64,000 bases of DNA from Bradyrhizobium sp. 138 (GCF_023074075.1 NZ_JADPKT010000100.1:1-64000); one strand, 5' to 3'. Shown: positions 43,052 to 52,192, numbered from the stretch's first letter. The notes: generated by a model not told the origin, from the sequence alone. Numbers and translations: made by a program.

Positions 43052-43990
43052 ATGCCCGTACCGGAGAAGAAGGAGGCTCGCCGTGCGCCTGCACGCGTCG
43101 ATCATCCCTTCAAGGGCATCGCACTGATCCTGCTCTCGACGATTTTTCTCGGCTGCTCCGACACCGCCGCGAAATATCTTTCGACCAGCCTGCCCTCGAT
43201 CGAGATCACCTGGATCCGCTTCCTCACCTTTGCGCTGATCTTCACGCCGGTGATGCTGCCCGCGTCGCCGCTCTATGCGATGCGCACCAAGCGTCCCGGC
43301 CTTCACGTGATGCGCGGTGCGGCACTGCTCGGCTCCTCGCTGTTCTTCATCACGGGCCTCGGCTTCCTCCCGATCGCGGAGGCGTCCGCCACCGGCTTCG
43401 TCGCGCCGCTGTTCGTCACGGCGCTCTCGATCGTGTTCCTCGGCGAGAAGGTCGGCATGCGCCGCTGGTTTGCGACCGCGCTTGGCCTTATCGGCGTGCT
43501 GATCATTCTGCGCCCGGGCACCAGCGCGTTTCATCCGGCGGCGTTCTTCCCCGTCGTCTCGGCGGCGTGCTGGGCTGGTACGTTGATCCTGACGCGCATG
43601 ATGAGCGGCCGCGAAGCCGTCGTCACCACCATGGCCTATTCCTCGCTGACGGGCCTTGCGATCCTCACCGCAATCGTGCCGTTCGTCTGGGTCACGCCGT
43701 CCTGGACCGCGATCGCGCTGGGCATCTTCATCGGCGTCGCCTCGACCGCCGGCCAGTGGATCGTCGTGCTGGCCTATCGCTACGGCGATGCCTCGGTGCT
43801 GGCGCCATTTTCCTACTCGCAATTGCTGTGGGTCAGCATTCTCGGCTTCTTCATCTTCGGCGAGATTCCGAGCATCTGGACGATTGTCGGCGCCGCCTTC
43901 ATCGTCGCCAGCGGTCTCTACATCGCCCATCGCGAGCGCGTCCGCCGCGCCCAGCTGCTGGTGCTGGAAGAGCGTTCGCCGAACGCCTGA
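43052..43990 (+). CDS. DMT-superfamily exporter (EamA domains)
   Basis: About 312 residues with ten membrane helices in two EamA repeats (G-C-S-D-T-A-A-K-Y near residue 32; A-S-T-A-G-Q-W near 231). The ATG at 43052 (M-P-V-P-E-K-K) gives the usual family length, but it has no good ribosome-binding site; a GTG at 42941 with GGAAG upstream would add 37 residues. The substrate is unknown; metabolite export is typical. The spacer 42864-43051 holds nothing else I can support. Confidence 0.75.
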   Translation: MPVPEKKEARRAPARVDHPFKGIALILLSTIFLGCSDTAAKYLSTSLPSIEITWIRFLTFALIFTPVMLPASPLYAMRTKRPGLHVMRGAALLGSSLFFITGLGFLPIAEASATGFVAPLFVTALSIVFLGEKVGMRRWFATALGLIGVLIILRPGTSAFHPAAFFPVVSAACWAGTLILTRMMSGREAVVTTMAYSSLTGLAILTAIVPFVWVTPSWTAIALGIFIGVASTAGQWIVVLAYRYGDASVLAPFSYSQLLWVSILGFFIFGEIPSIWTIVGAAFIVASGLYIAHRERVRRAQLLVLEERSPNA

Positions 43991-44050
43991 CGCAAGTTCG
44001 CGCGCTCCGCTTCGTGGTATCAATGCTCCAACCAATACGGGAGGAGCCGG

Positions 44051-45130
44051 ATGCGCGCCGCGATTTTCAGGAACGGTGAGATTGTCGTCGGCCAGATCGC
44101 CGAGCCGACGCCGGGTCCGGGCCAGGTGCTGGTCAAGACGCTCGCCTGCGGCATCTGCGGTTCCGACCTGCACGCGCGCCAGCACGCTCACCGCATGGTG
44201 GAGATGGCGCGGAAGACCGGGCGTAAGCCGATGGATCTCAACCGTGACGTCGTGTTCGGCCATGAGTTCTGCTGCGAGATCGTCGACTATGGAGCCGGCA
44301 CCGCGCGCAAGCTCAAGCCGGGCACGCGCGTCTGCTCGCTGCCGGCCCTGGTGACGCCTGCGGGCATCGAAGGCATCGGCTACTCCAACGACAATATTGG
44401 CGGCTATGCCGAGGCGATGCTGCTCAGCGAAGCGCTGCTGCTCGAAGTGCCCAATGGTCTCGCGCCGGAGCACGCCGCGCTGACGGAGCCGCTCGCGGTC
44501 GGGGTCCACGCCGTGGCGAAAGCCAATATCCGTGGCGGCGAGGTGCCGCTGGTGATCGGCTGCGGTCCGGTCGGGCTTGCGGTGATTGCAGCGCTGAGGA
44601 TCAAGGGCCTGCATCCGATTATTGCCGCCGACTATTCGCCGGCACGGCGCGCGCTCGCGGCCAAGCTTGGCGCCGACATCGTCGTCGATCCCAGGGTGTC
44701 GCAGCCCTATGCGACCTGGGCCGAGCACGCACAGATGTCCGACGCCGAGAAGGCCGCGCGGCCGCCGTTCCAGGCCATGCTGCCGGCACTGAAGCCTGCC
44801 ATCATCTTCGAATGCGTCGGCGTGCCTGGCCTGCTGCAGCAGGTGTTCGAGGGCGCGCCGCGTGACGCGCGCATCGTCGTGGTCGGCGTCTGCATGGAAA
44901 GCGACAGAAGCGAGCCGATGCTCGGCATCATGAAGGAGCTCAACGTTCAATACGTGCTCGGCTATACGCCGGAGGAGTTCGCAAGCTCGCTGCGGCTGAT
45001 CGCGGAAGGGCAGGTGGATGCGGCGGCGATGGTGACTGCCGAGGTCGGTATCGACGGCGTCGCAAAGGCCTTCGCCGACCTCGCCAATCCTGAAGCCCAC
45101 ACCAAGATCATCGTGCAGCCGTGGCGATGA
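44051..45130 (+). CDS. Zn-type medium-chain dehydrogenase lacking structural zinc
   Basis: 359 residues. Catalytic-zinc ligands are present (C-G-I-C-G-S-D-L-H near residue 36; F-G-H-E-F near 74) and a Rossmann region G-C-G-P-V-G-L near 176. The four-cysteine structural-zinc lobe that should lie around residues 90-110 is missing. Probably an NAD(P)-dependent alcohol or polyol dehydrogenase. GGGAGG ahead of the ATG. A family B repeat follows. Confidence 0.8.
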   Translation: MRAAIFRNGEIVVGQIAEPTPGPGQVLVKTLACGICGSDLHARQHAHRMVEMARKTGRKPMDLNRDVVFGHEFCCEIVDYGAGTARKLKPGTRVCSLPALVTPAGIEGIGYSNDNIGGYAEAMLLSEALLLEVPNGLAPEHAALTEPLAVGVHAVAKANIRGGEVPLVIGCGPVGLAVIAALRIKGLHPIIAADYSPARRALAAKLGADIVVDPRVSQPYATWAEHAQMSDAEKAARPPFQAMLPALKPAIIFECVGVPGLLQQVFEGAPRDARIVVVGVCMESDRSEPMLGIMKELNVQYVLGYTPEEFASSLRLIAEGQVDAAAMVTAEVGIDGVAKAFADLANPEAHTKIIVQPWR

Positions 45131-45140
45131 CGCTGACTGC

Positions 45141-45232
45141 GTAGGGTGGGTTAGCTCTGCGGCTGCGCGCAGCGCAGTCCGCACGGCGTAACCCACCACT
45201 TCTCTTACCGCGGCGGCGGAAGAGGTGGGTAG
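45141..45232. repeat. Palindromic repeat family B, copy 2 (degenerate)
   Basis: Left arm GTAGGGTGGGTTAGC is intact, with an inner GTAACCCACC/GGTGGGTA pair, but the right outer arm has decayed. It lies between the convergent dehydrogenase and ppk2 genes. Confidence 0.75.
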
Positions 45233-45244
45233 ACGAGACCTCCC

Positions 45245-46165
45245 TCAGTACTTCGCCGGCACGTACATCTCCGGCGGAACCGGACCGCGCTGATAGTCGG
45301 GGTGGCGGACGCGCGGCGGCAGCATCACCGGCGCGCGAGCGACCTCCTGGTACGGGATCTGGCTCAGCAGATGCGCAATGCAGTTGAGCCGGGCGCGCTT
45401 CTTGTCGACGGCATCGACGATCCACCACGGCGAATCCGGCAGATGCGTGTACTCAAGCATCGCCTCCTTGGCCTTGGTATACGCCTCCCAGCGGCTGCGC
45501 GCCTCGACGTCCATCGGGCTCAGCTTCCATTGCTTGAGCGGATCCTTGATGCGCATGGTGAAGCGGAACTGCTGCTCGTCGTCGGTGATCGAGAACCAAT
45601 ATTTGACCAGGATGATGCCGGATCGGATCAGCATCCGCTCGAACTCCGGCACGGTCTGGAAGAATTCCTGGTACTGTTCTTCGGTGCAGAAGCCCATCAC
45701 GCGCTCGACGCCGGCGCGGTTGTACCAGCTGCGGTCGAACAGCACGATCTCGCCGCCAGCCGGCAGGTGCGACACGTAGCGCTGGAAATACCATTGCGTG
45801 CGCTCGCGCTCGCTCGGGGCGGGAAGCGCCGCGACGCGGCAGATGCGGGGATTGAGACGCTGGGTGATGCGCTTGATGACGCCGCCCTTGCCGGCGGAAT
45901 CGCGGCCCTCGAACAACACAACGACCTTCTTCTTTTCGCTCTGCACCCAGTCCTGGAGCTTGACCAGCTCGCCCTGGAGGCGGAGCAGCTCCCGGAAATA
46001 AAGCTTGCGATCGACGGTCGGGCGCAGCGTGCCGGTCTCGTCCAGCAACTCGTCGAGACGGGCATCATCGAGTTCCATCTCCAGCTCTTCGTCGAGATCG
46101 TCAGCCATTTCCTGGATGATGCGCTCGCGCTTGGCGATTTGGGAGGTGCGGTCGGATGCAGTCAT
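45245..46165 (-). CDS. ppk2: Polyphosphate kinase 2
   Basis: 306 residues. An acidic N-terminal part (D-D-L-D-E-E-L-E-M-E-L-D-D near residue 22) precedes the PPK2 P-loop kinase core. Walker A is E-G-R-D-S-A-G-K-G at 86-94, Walker B/lid L-F-D-R-S-W-Y-N-R-A-G near 144, and W-W-I-V-D-A near 255. It transfers phosphate between polyphosphate and nucleotides. Length fits the single-domain class I type. The start at 46165 gives M-T-A-S-D-R; the open frame extends 13 codons upstream without a ribosome-binding site. Confidence 0.9.
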   Translation of the reverse strand: MTASDRTSQIAKRERIIQEMADDLDEELEMELDDARLDELLDETGTLRPTVDRKLYFRELLRLQGELVKLQDWVQSEKKKVVVLFEGRDSAGKGGVIKRITQRLNPRICRVAALPAPSERERTQWYFQRYVSHLPAGGEIVLFDRSWYNRAGVERVMGFCTEEQYQEFFQTVPEFERMLIRSGIILVKYWFSITDDEQQFRFTMRIKDPLKQWKLSPMDVEARSRWEAYTKAKEAMLEYTHLPDSPWWIVDAVDKKRARLNCIAHLLSQIPYQEVARAPVMLPPRVRHPDYQRGPVPPEMYVPAKY

Positions 46166-46256
46166 GGGCTTTCTCTCGGCTTGGATACCAGTCACAACGA
46201 CCATCGGCGGGGTTTGTTGCGCCCATGTGACGGCCCTCCAATCCCGCCAAAGCAGG

Positions 46257-46718
46257 TCATACCGGTAGCGCGATCGAATATTTCACCTGGCTCAGCGCAA
46301 AGCTGGACTCGATCGAGGCGATGCCGTCGAGCCGGGTCAGCTTGGTCTTCAGGAAGGTCTCGTAGGAGGCGAGGTCGGCGGCCACCACGCGCAGCAGATA
46401 GTCGCGGTTGCCGGTCATCAGATAGCACTCGAGCACCTCGTCCCATTTCGAGATCGCGCGCGCGAAGCGGTTGAGATCCTCCTCCTTCTGCCGCGCCAGC
46501 TTGATCGAGATGAAGACGCTGACATGCAGGCCGAGGGCCTTCTGGTCCACCGTCGCGACATAGCGCGAGATGACGCCGCGCTCCTCCAGCAGCTTGACCC
46601 GGCGATGGCAGGGCGAGACCGACAGCCCGACCTTGTCGGCGAGCTCCTGCATCGTCATGCGGCTGTCGGCCTGGAGCAGCGCGAGGATTTTGCGGTCGAT
46701 GGTGTCGAGCTCTGACAT
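46257..46718 (-). CDS. Lrp/AsnC-family regulator
   Basis: 153 residues. The N-terminal HTH (D-R-K-I-L-A-L-L-Q-A-D-S-R-M-T near residue 8; L-S-V-S-P-C-H-R-R-V near 32) is followed by the RAM/AsnC ligand-binding domain. It is divergent from a 2-oxoacid dehydrogenase E1 gene across 133 bases that contain an AT-rich dyad. This pairing of an Lrp protein with an AceE-like gene is known from the mde locus of Pseudomonas putida, so the effector may be an amino acid or its keto acid. Confidence 0.85.
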   Translation of the reverse strand: MSELDTIDRKILALLQADSRMTMQELADKVGLSVSPCHRRVKLLEERGVISRYVATVDQKALGLHVSVFISIKLARQKEEDLNRFARAISKWDEVLECYLMTGNRDYLLRVVAADLASYETFLKTKLTRLDGIASIESSFALSQVKYSIALPV

Positions 46719-46748
46719 TGGGTTGAAACCTATCCTTTTGGCGTTCAG

Positions 46749-46765
46749 TTGGTAAAATATCCCAA
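46749..46765. promoter_or_regulatory. Candidate Lrp operator
   Basis: TTGGTAAAATATCCCAA, a dyad with TTGG/CCAA ends and an AT-rich core, resembles Lrp-type sites. It lies in the divergent spacer 31 bases from the regulator start. Confidence 0.5.
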
Positions 46766-46851
46766 TATAGCCGGGTATGGCGCGAAAAATTGAGAAGTTT
46801 GGCGCCGCCCGCGGGCGTATCATCGGGGCACCTGTTGCCGGGAGCATTGCC

Positions 46852-49215
46852 ATGCCCGTTGATACCACCCGCCTCGACACCCTGAACGCGTTGGCCCGCA
46901 AGGCGCTCTGGCTGTCGTCCTGGACCATCCATCATGCCAACCACATTCGCCCGAATGCTGATGGACTCAAGGTCGGCGGCCATCAAGCCTCGTCTGCCTC
47001 GCTCGCGACCGTCATGTCGGCGCTGTACTTCCATGTTCTGCGCCCCGAGGATCGTGTCGCGGTGAAGCCGCATGCGAGCCCGGTGTTCCACGCCATCCAA
47101 TATCTGTTCGGCCGGCAGACTCGCGAGAAGCTGGAAAATTTCCGAGGCTTCAAGGGTGCGCAGTCCTATCCCTCGCGCACCAAGGACGTCGACGACGTCG
47201 ATTTCTCGACCGGCTCGGTCGGCCTCGGCGTCGCGCAGACGCTGTTCGCCTCGGTGGTGCAGGATTACGTCAAGGCGCATGGCTGGATGAAGGACCGCCG
47301 TGAGGGGCGAATGATCGCGCTGGTCGGTGACGCCGAGATGGATGAGGGCAACATCTTCGAAGCCTTGGCGGAGGGCTGGAAGCATGGCCTGCGCAACACC
47401 TGGTGGGTGGTCGACTATAACAGGCAGTCACTCGACGCCGTCGTGCGCGAAGGCCTCTGGGAAAAATTTGAGACCATGTTCCGCAATTTCGGCTGGGACG
47501 TGGTCATCGTGAAATACGGCCGCCTGATGCGCGAGGCCTTCGCCGAGCCCGGCGGCGAGGCGCTGAAGCGCTGGATCGACAATTGTCCGAACGCGCTCTA
47601 CGCCGCGCTGTGCTTCCAGGGCGGCGCTGCGTTCCGCAAACATCTGCATGACGAGATCGGCGACCAGGGCCCGATCACTGAACTGATCGACAAGCGCAGC
47701 GACGACGAATTGCTGGCGCTGATGTCGAACCTTGGCGGCCACGACATGGCGAGCATGCTGGAGGCGTTCGAGTCCATCGATCATGATCGCCCGGTGTGCT
47801 TCATCGCCTACACCATCAAGGGCGTCGGTCTGCCGTTCCAGGGCCACAAGGACAACCACGCCGGCCTGATGACGGTCGCGCAGATGGAGAAATATCGCGA
47901 CAGCCAGAACATCCGGCCCGGCCATGAATGGGACAAGTACGAAGGCCTCGCGCAATCCGCTGCCGAGCTTGACGCGTTTCTCGCGAGCGTGCCGTTCAAC
48001 CAGGACGGCCGCAGGCTGAGCGCACCCGTGATCGAGGTGCCCCCGCAGCTCAGCTTCAAGCCGTCGCCGCAGATGTCGACGCAGCAGGGCTTTGGCCTCG
48101 TGCTGAACGAGATCGCCCGCGGCGACAGCGAATTGGCAAAGCGCATCGTCACGACCTCGCCCGACGTCACCGTCTCGACCAATCTGGGGCCGTGGGTGAA
48201 CCGCCGCGGGCTGTTCGCGCGGGCCGAGAAGGCGGATTTATTCCGTAGCGAGAAAATTCCCTCGACCTACAATTGGGATGCCTCGCCGAAAGGCCAGCAT
48301 CTCGAGCTCGGCATTGCCGAGATGAACCTGTTCATCATGCTCTCGGCGCTCGGCCTGTCGCATCAGATCAACGGCGAGCGGCTCTTACCCGTCGGCACGC
48401 TCTACGATCCCTTCATCGAGCGCGGCCTCGATGCGCTGAACTATGCCTGCTACCAGGATGCGCGCTTCATGGTGGCGGCAACGCCGTCGGGCATCACGCT
48501 GGCGCCGGAAGGCGGCGCGCATCAGTCGATCGCAACGCCCCTGATCGGCATGGCGCAGGACGGACTCGCCTCGTTCGAGCCGGCCTTTGTGGATGAGCTC
48601 GCCGTGATCATGGGGTGGGGTTTCCAGCACATGCAGCGCGATCCGGGCGAGGGCGGCTCGGTCTATTTGCGGCTTTCGACGCGCAGCATCGAGCAGGCGC
48701 AGCGGATCATGACACCGGAGCTCGCGCAGGGCATCACCGACGGCGCCTATTGGCTGCGCAAGCCGGGGCCGAATGCGGAGGTCGTGATCGCCTATACCGG
48801 CGCGGTCGCGCCGGAGGCGATCGAGGCGACCGGCTTCATCGGCGAGAGCCGCCGCGATATTGGCCTGCTCGCGATCACCTCGGCGGACCGGCTCCATTCG
48901 GGGTGGACCGCCGCGCGAAAATTGCGGCGGGATCGTCGCGGGGTGCAGCACCTCAGCCACATCGAAAAACTGCTGGCGCCGCTGGCGCGCGACTGCGGCA
49001 TCGTGACCGTGATCGACGGCCATCCCTCCGCGCTCGGCTGGCTCGGCAGCGTCCGCGGCCATCGCGTCGAGACGCTCGGCGTCGAGCAGTTCGGCCAGAC
49101 CGGCAGCATCGCGGACCTTTATCGGCACTACGGGATCGATGCGAATGCGATCATCGATGCGGCCGAAAGCCTCACCACCGGCGCCCCGGTGCTGCATCGG
49201 AAGATGGCGGTGTAG
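46852..49215 (+). CDS. Homodimeric 2-oxoacid dehydrogenase E1 (AceE/MdeB-like)
   Basis: 787 residues of the transketolase-like thiamine-diphosphate family. The cofactor motif is G-D-A-E-M-D-E-G-N-I-F near residue 162, closing with the Asn of V-V-D-Y-N-R-Q-S-L-D near 190. L-E-L-G-I-A-E-M-N lies in the second domain near residue 485. The length and domain order match homodimeric E1 proteins such as AceE, but it is about 100 residues shorter. No E2 or E3 gene is adjacent. The divergent Lrp gene makes an alpha-keto acid from amino-acid breakdown (as with MdeB, 2-oxobutyrate) a plausible substrate. GGGAG precedes the ATG at 46852. Confidence 0.75.
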   Translation: MPVDTTRLDTLNALARKALWLSSWTIHHANHIRPNADGLKVGGHQASSASLATVMSALYFHVLRPEDRVAVKPHASPVFHAIQYLFGRQTREKLENFRGFKGAQSYPSRTKDVDDVDFSTGSVGLGVAQTLFASVVQDYVKAHGWMKDRREGRMIALVGDAEMDEGNIFEALAEGWKHGLRNTWWVVDYNRQSLDAVVREGLWEKFETMFRNFGWDVVIVKYGRLMREAFAEPGGEALKRWIDNCPNALYAALCFQGGAAFRKHLHDEIGDQGPITELIDKRSDDELLALMSNLGGHDMASMLEAFESIDHDRPVCFIAYTIKGVGLPFQGHKDNHAGLMTVAQMEKYRDSQNIRPGHEWDKYEGLAQSAAELDAFLASVPFNQDGRRLSAPVIEVPPQLSFKPSPQMSTQQGFGLVLNEIARGDSELAKRIVTTSPDVTVSTNLGPWVNRRGLFARAEKADLFRSEKIPSTYNWDASPKGQHLELGIAEMNLFIMLSALGLSHQINGERLLPVGTLYDPFIERGLDALNYACYQDARFMVAATPSGITLAPEGGAHQSIATPLIGMAQDGLASFEPAFVDELAVIMGWGFQHMQRDPGEGGSVYLRLSTRSIEQAQRIMTPELAQGITDGAYWLRKPGPNAEVVIAYTGAVAPEAIEATGFIGESRRDIGLLAITSADRLHSGWTAARKLRRDRRGVQHLSHIEKLLAPLARDCGIVTVIDGHPSALGWLGSVRGHRVETLGVEQFGQTGSIADLYRHYGIDANAIIDAAESLTTGAPVLHRKMAV

Positions 49216-49258
49216 TGGAGGTAACTGCCTCCTCATCCGGGGCGACGCGCAGCGTCGA

Positions 49259-49332
49259 GCCCGGAATCCATAACCACGATTGGGAGTATGGATTCCGGGC
49301 CCGCGCCAAAAAGGCGCGTCCCGGAATGACAT
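49259..49332. repeat. Composite palindromic repeat, CATTCCGGG type
   Basis: GCCCGGAATCCATA (49259-49272) pairs with TATGGATTCCGGGC (49287-49300); then GCGCC-AAAAA-GGCGC; then TCCCGGAATGACAT, which repeats the right arm of the element at 2187-2223. It fills the spacer between the E1 and aldehyde dehydrogenase genes. Confidence 0.75.
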
Positions 49333-49483
49333 CCGAGGGAGCCTTGCCACGTTCCCGCCATCGGCTCATATAACCTCCGCTCGCCGCAACGCTGGCCCCG
49401 CATATGGCGGGTTCAATTGCCGGCGCTTTCGTGCAAGGATGCCTGCCGAAACGCCCCCACATGCCCCCAAGAAGAGGTTTACG

Positions 49484-50914
49484 ATGGTCAATCGCATGCA
49501 ATTCTACATCGACGGCGCCTGGGTCGATCCCGCCGTCAAAAAGTCCACCGCCGTGGTCAACCCTGCGACGGAAGAGGCGATGTACGAGGTTGCGCTGGGC
49601 TCCAAGGCCGACGTGGACAAGGCGGTTGCCGCCGCCAAGCGCGCCTTTGTGACTTTCTCCCAGACCAGCCGCGATGAGCGCGTCGCGCTGCTTTCGAAAG
49701 TCATCGAGATCTACAAGGGCCGCCTCAAGGAGATCGGCGCCGCCGTCTCCGACGAGATGGGCGCACCGCTGCCGATGGCTGAGAAGCTGCAGGCCGGCGC
49801 CGGCCTCGGTCACCTCATGACCACGCTCGACGTGCTCAAGAACTATCATTTCGAGGAGCCGATCGGCACCGCCATGGTGCTGCGCGAGCCGATCGGCGTG
49901 GTCGGCATGATCACGCCCTGGAACTGGCCGCTCAACCAGATCGCCTGCAAGGTCGCGCCCGCGCTCGCCGCCGGCTGCACCATGGTCCTGAAGCCCAGCG
50001 AGTTCACGCCGACCTCGGCGCTGATCTTCGCGGAAATCCTTCATGAAGCCGGCGTGCCGAAGGGCGTGTTCAACCTCGTCAACGGCCTCGGCCCCGAAGT
50101 CGGCGCCGCCATGAGCGAGCACCCCGACATCGACATGATCTCCTTCACCGGCTCGACCCGCGCCGGCATCGACGTCGCCAAGCGCGCGGCGCCGACCGTG
50201 AAGCGCGTCAGCCAGGAGCTCGGCGGCAAGTCGCCGAACGTGATCCTCGAAGGTGCCGACCTCGCGAAGGCGGTGACCGGCGGCGTGATGCACATGTTCA
50301 ACAACTCCGGCCAGTCCTGCAACGCGCCCTCGCGCATGATCGTGCCGGCCTCGAAGATGAAGGAAGTCGCCGCGATCGCGAAGGCCGTCGCCGACAAGAC
50401 CAAGGCTGGCGATCCCCGCGCCGAAGGCACCACGATCGGCCCGGTCGTCAACCGTGGTCAGTGGGACAAGATCCAGGGGCTGATCAAGAAGGGCATCGAC
50501 GAGGGCGCGACCCTGGTCGCCGGCGGCCCGGGCCTGCCCGAAGGCGTCAACAAGGGCTTCTACGTTCGTCCGACCATCTTTGCCGACGTCACCCCCGACA
50601 TGACGATCGCCCGCGAAGAGATCTTCGGGCCGGTGCTGACCATCATCGGCGCCAAGGACGAAGCCGAAGCCGTGCACATCGCCAACGACACGCCGTATGG
50701 CCTCGCGGGCTACGTCACGGGCGCTTCGGTCGAGGACGCCAAGCGCGTCGGTCGCCAGATCCGCGCCGGCAACGTCAATCTTCAGGGCGTGCCCAACGAC
50801 CGCACCGCGCCGTTCGGCGGCTACAAGCAGTCGGGCAACGGCCGCGAGTGGGGCAAGTACGGCCTCGAGGACTTCCTCGAAGTGAAGGCGGTGGCCGGCT
50901 TCAACGCGGCGTAA
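49484..50914 (+). CDS. Aldehyde dehydrogenase (NAD(P)-dependent)
   Basis: 476 residues of the ALDH superfamily. P-W-N-W-P-L near residue 145, catalytic Glu in Q-E-L-G-G-K-S-P near 248, catalytic Cys in N-S-G-Q-S-C near 281, and E-I-F-G-P-V near 383. It oxidises an aldehyde to the acid; substrate unknown. ATG at 49484 (M-V-N-R-M-Q-F) with AAGAGG upstream. A terminator follows. Confidence 0.85.
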   Translation: MVNRMQFYIDGAWVDPAVKKSTAVVNPATEEAMYEVALGSKADVDKAVAAAKRAFVTFSQTSRDERVALLSKVIEIYKGRLKEIGAAVSDEMGAPLPMAEKLQAGAGLGHLMTTLDVLKNYHFEEPIGTAMVLREPIGVVGMITPWNWPLNQIACKVAPALAAGCTMVLKPSEFTPTSALIFAEILHEAGVPKGVFNLVNGLGPEVGAAMSEHPDIDMISFTGSTRAGIDVAKRAAPTVKRVSQELGGKSPNVILEGADLAKAVTGGVMHMFNNSGQSCNAPSRMIVPASKMKEVAAIAKAVADKTKAGDPRAEGTTIGPVVNRGQWDKIQGLIKKGIDEGATLVAGGPGLPEGVNKGFYVRPTIFADVTPDMTIAREEIFGPVLTIIGAKDEAEAVHIANDTPYGLAGYVTGASVEDAKRVGRQIRAGNVNLQGVPNDRTAPFGGYKQSGNGREWGKYGLEDFLEVKAVAGFNAA

Positions 50915-50938
50915 GTTCTAGCGCCTGAACGAACATCA

Positions 50939-50973
50939 CGCCGGGGCGGGCAACCGCTCCGGCGTTTTTGTTT
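50939..50973 (+). terminator. Intrinsic terminator of the aldehyde dehydrogenase gene
   Basis: CGCCGGGGCGG pairs with CCGCTCCGGCG (one G-U pair), followed by TTTTTGTTT at 50965-50973. It starts 25 bases after the stop codon. Confidence 0.85.
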
Positions 50974-50995
50974 CCGTCATTGCGAGGAGAAATCG

Positions 50996-51102
50996 CGTAG
51001 GGTGGGCAAAGGCGCGCTCTTCGCGCGACGTGCCCACGCATTTTGTTTGATTGCGGAGAGAGATGGTGGGCACGGCGCAAGCGCGCCTTTGCCCACCCTA
51101 CG
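50996..51102. repeat. Palindromic repeat family B, copy 3, next to a broken family A arm
   Basis: A perfect 22-bp inverted repeat CGTAGGGTGGGCAAAGGCGC(GC) / (GC)GCGCCTTTGCCCACCCTACG encloses CGTGCCCACG/CGTGCCC-like inner arms. Immediately before it (50975-50990) stands an isolated left arm of family A, CCGTCATTGCGAGGAG, and CCGTCATTG recurs just after it (51107-51115). This suggests that a family B element landed inside a family A element. Confidence 0.8.
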
Positions 51103-51122
51103 AGACCGTCATTGTGGTGCGA

Positions 51123-52103
51123 CTATCCCCCCGCCGCGCCTTGCGTGTTCACATACAGCGCGTAGATCGATTGGCTCGCCGCCATGAACAGCCGGTTGCG
51201 CTTGACGCCGCCGAAGCAGAGATTGGCGCAGCGCTCGGGCAGCGCGATGCGGCCGATCATGACGCCGTCGGGCGCGAACACCACGACGCCGTCGAGCTCG
51301 GGATCGCCCATGCCCCAGCCGCACCAGAGATTGCCGTCGATGTCGCAGCGCATGCCGTCCGGCGTGCCCGGACCGGCGTCGATGTGGACGCGCTTGTTCG
51401 AAATCGTGGTGCCGTCCGCCGAGACATCATAGGCGAGGATCTTGCGGTTCGGCTGCCCACGCGATTCCACGACGTAGAGGATCTTCTCGTCCGGCGAGAA
51501 GCACAGCCCGTTCGGACCGAGCACGCCTTCGGCGACGATGGTCGCGTCGCGCGTCGCGGGATCGAACCGGTAGACGTTCGGCTCGATCTCGGGCTCGGCC
51601 TTGTAGCCCTCGTAATTGCCGAGCAGGCCGAAGGTCGGATCGGTGAACCAGATCGAGCCGTCCGATTTAACAACGACATCGTTCGGCGAGTTCAACCGCT
51701 TGCCGTTGAATTGATCCATCAGCACGGTGATGCTGCCGTCATATTCGGTGCGCACCACGCGTCGCCCGCCATGCTCGCAGGTGATCAGCCGGCCTTGCCG
51801 GTCGCGGGTGTTGCCGTTGGCGAAATTGGAGGGCTTGCGGAACACGCTGATGGCGCCGGTCTCCTCCTCCCATTTGATGATGCGCTGGTTCGGGATGTCG
51901 CTGCACAGGAGATAGCGCCCGTCGCCGAACCAGACCGGCCCCTCGGCCCAGCGCAGGCCGGTTGCCAGCCGCTCCACCGCCGACAGTTTCAGCCAGTATT
52001 TTTCGAAGCGGGGATCGAATGCTTTTATCGCGGGGTCGGGGTAATAGGTCGCCGGCCGCCAGCCGTGACGGCCATCCCAGGAGTGGGACGATGCCTCATT
52101 CAT
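51123..52103 (-). CDS. SMP-30/gluconolactonase family protein
   Basis: 326 residues of the SMP-30 propeller. E-G-P-V-W-F near residue 52, R-L-N-S-P-N-D-V-V near 133 and G-P-N-G-L near 187 carry expected metal ligands. Next to a uronate-dehydrogenase-like gene and an IlvD/Edd dehydratase, it probably opens the aldaro- or aldonolactone formed by the dehydrogenase. It is divergent from that gene across 89 bases. The start at 52103 (M-N-E-A-S-S-H-S) has GAGAGAAC upstream. Confidence 0.8.
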   Translation of the reverse strand: MNEASSHSWDGRHGWRPATYYPDPAIKAFDPRFEKYWLKLSAVERLATGLRWAEGPVWFGDGRYLLCSDIPNQRIIKWEEETGAISVFRKPSNFANGNTRDRQGRLITCEHGGRRVVRTEYDGSITVLMDQFNGKRLNSPNDVVVKSDGSIWFTDPTFGLLGNYEGYKAEPEIEPNVYRFDPATRDATIVAEGVLGPNGLCFSPDEKILYVVESRGQPNRKILAYDVSADGTTISNKRVHIDAGPGTPDGMRCDIDGNLWCGWGMGDPELDGVVVFAPDGVMIGRIALPERCANLCFGGVKRNRLFMAASQSIYALYVNTQGAAGG

Positions 52104-52192
52104 GTCGGTTCTCTCGTTTCGTTCCCTCTGGACAAACCTGCTAGCATTAGAGACACGTGACCGCAAATTGGTCACTAACGGCGAGGGAAGAC

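Noticed and set aside
42881..45199. A 772-codon open frame on the minus strand opposite the EamA and Zn-dehydrogenase genes
   Set aside because: Composition is dominated by Arg, Asp, His and Gly in a pattern expected from the antisense of GC-rich genes; both plus-strand genes have clear domains and ribosome-binding sites.
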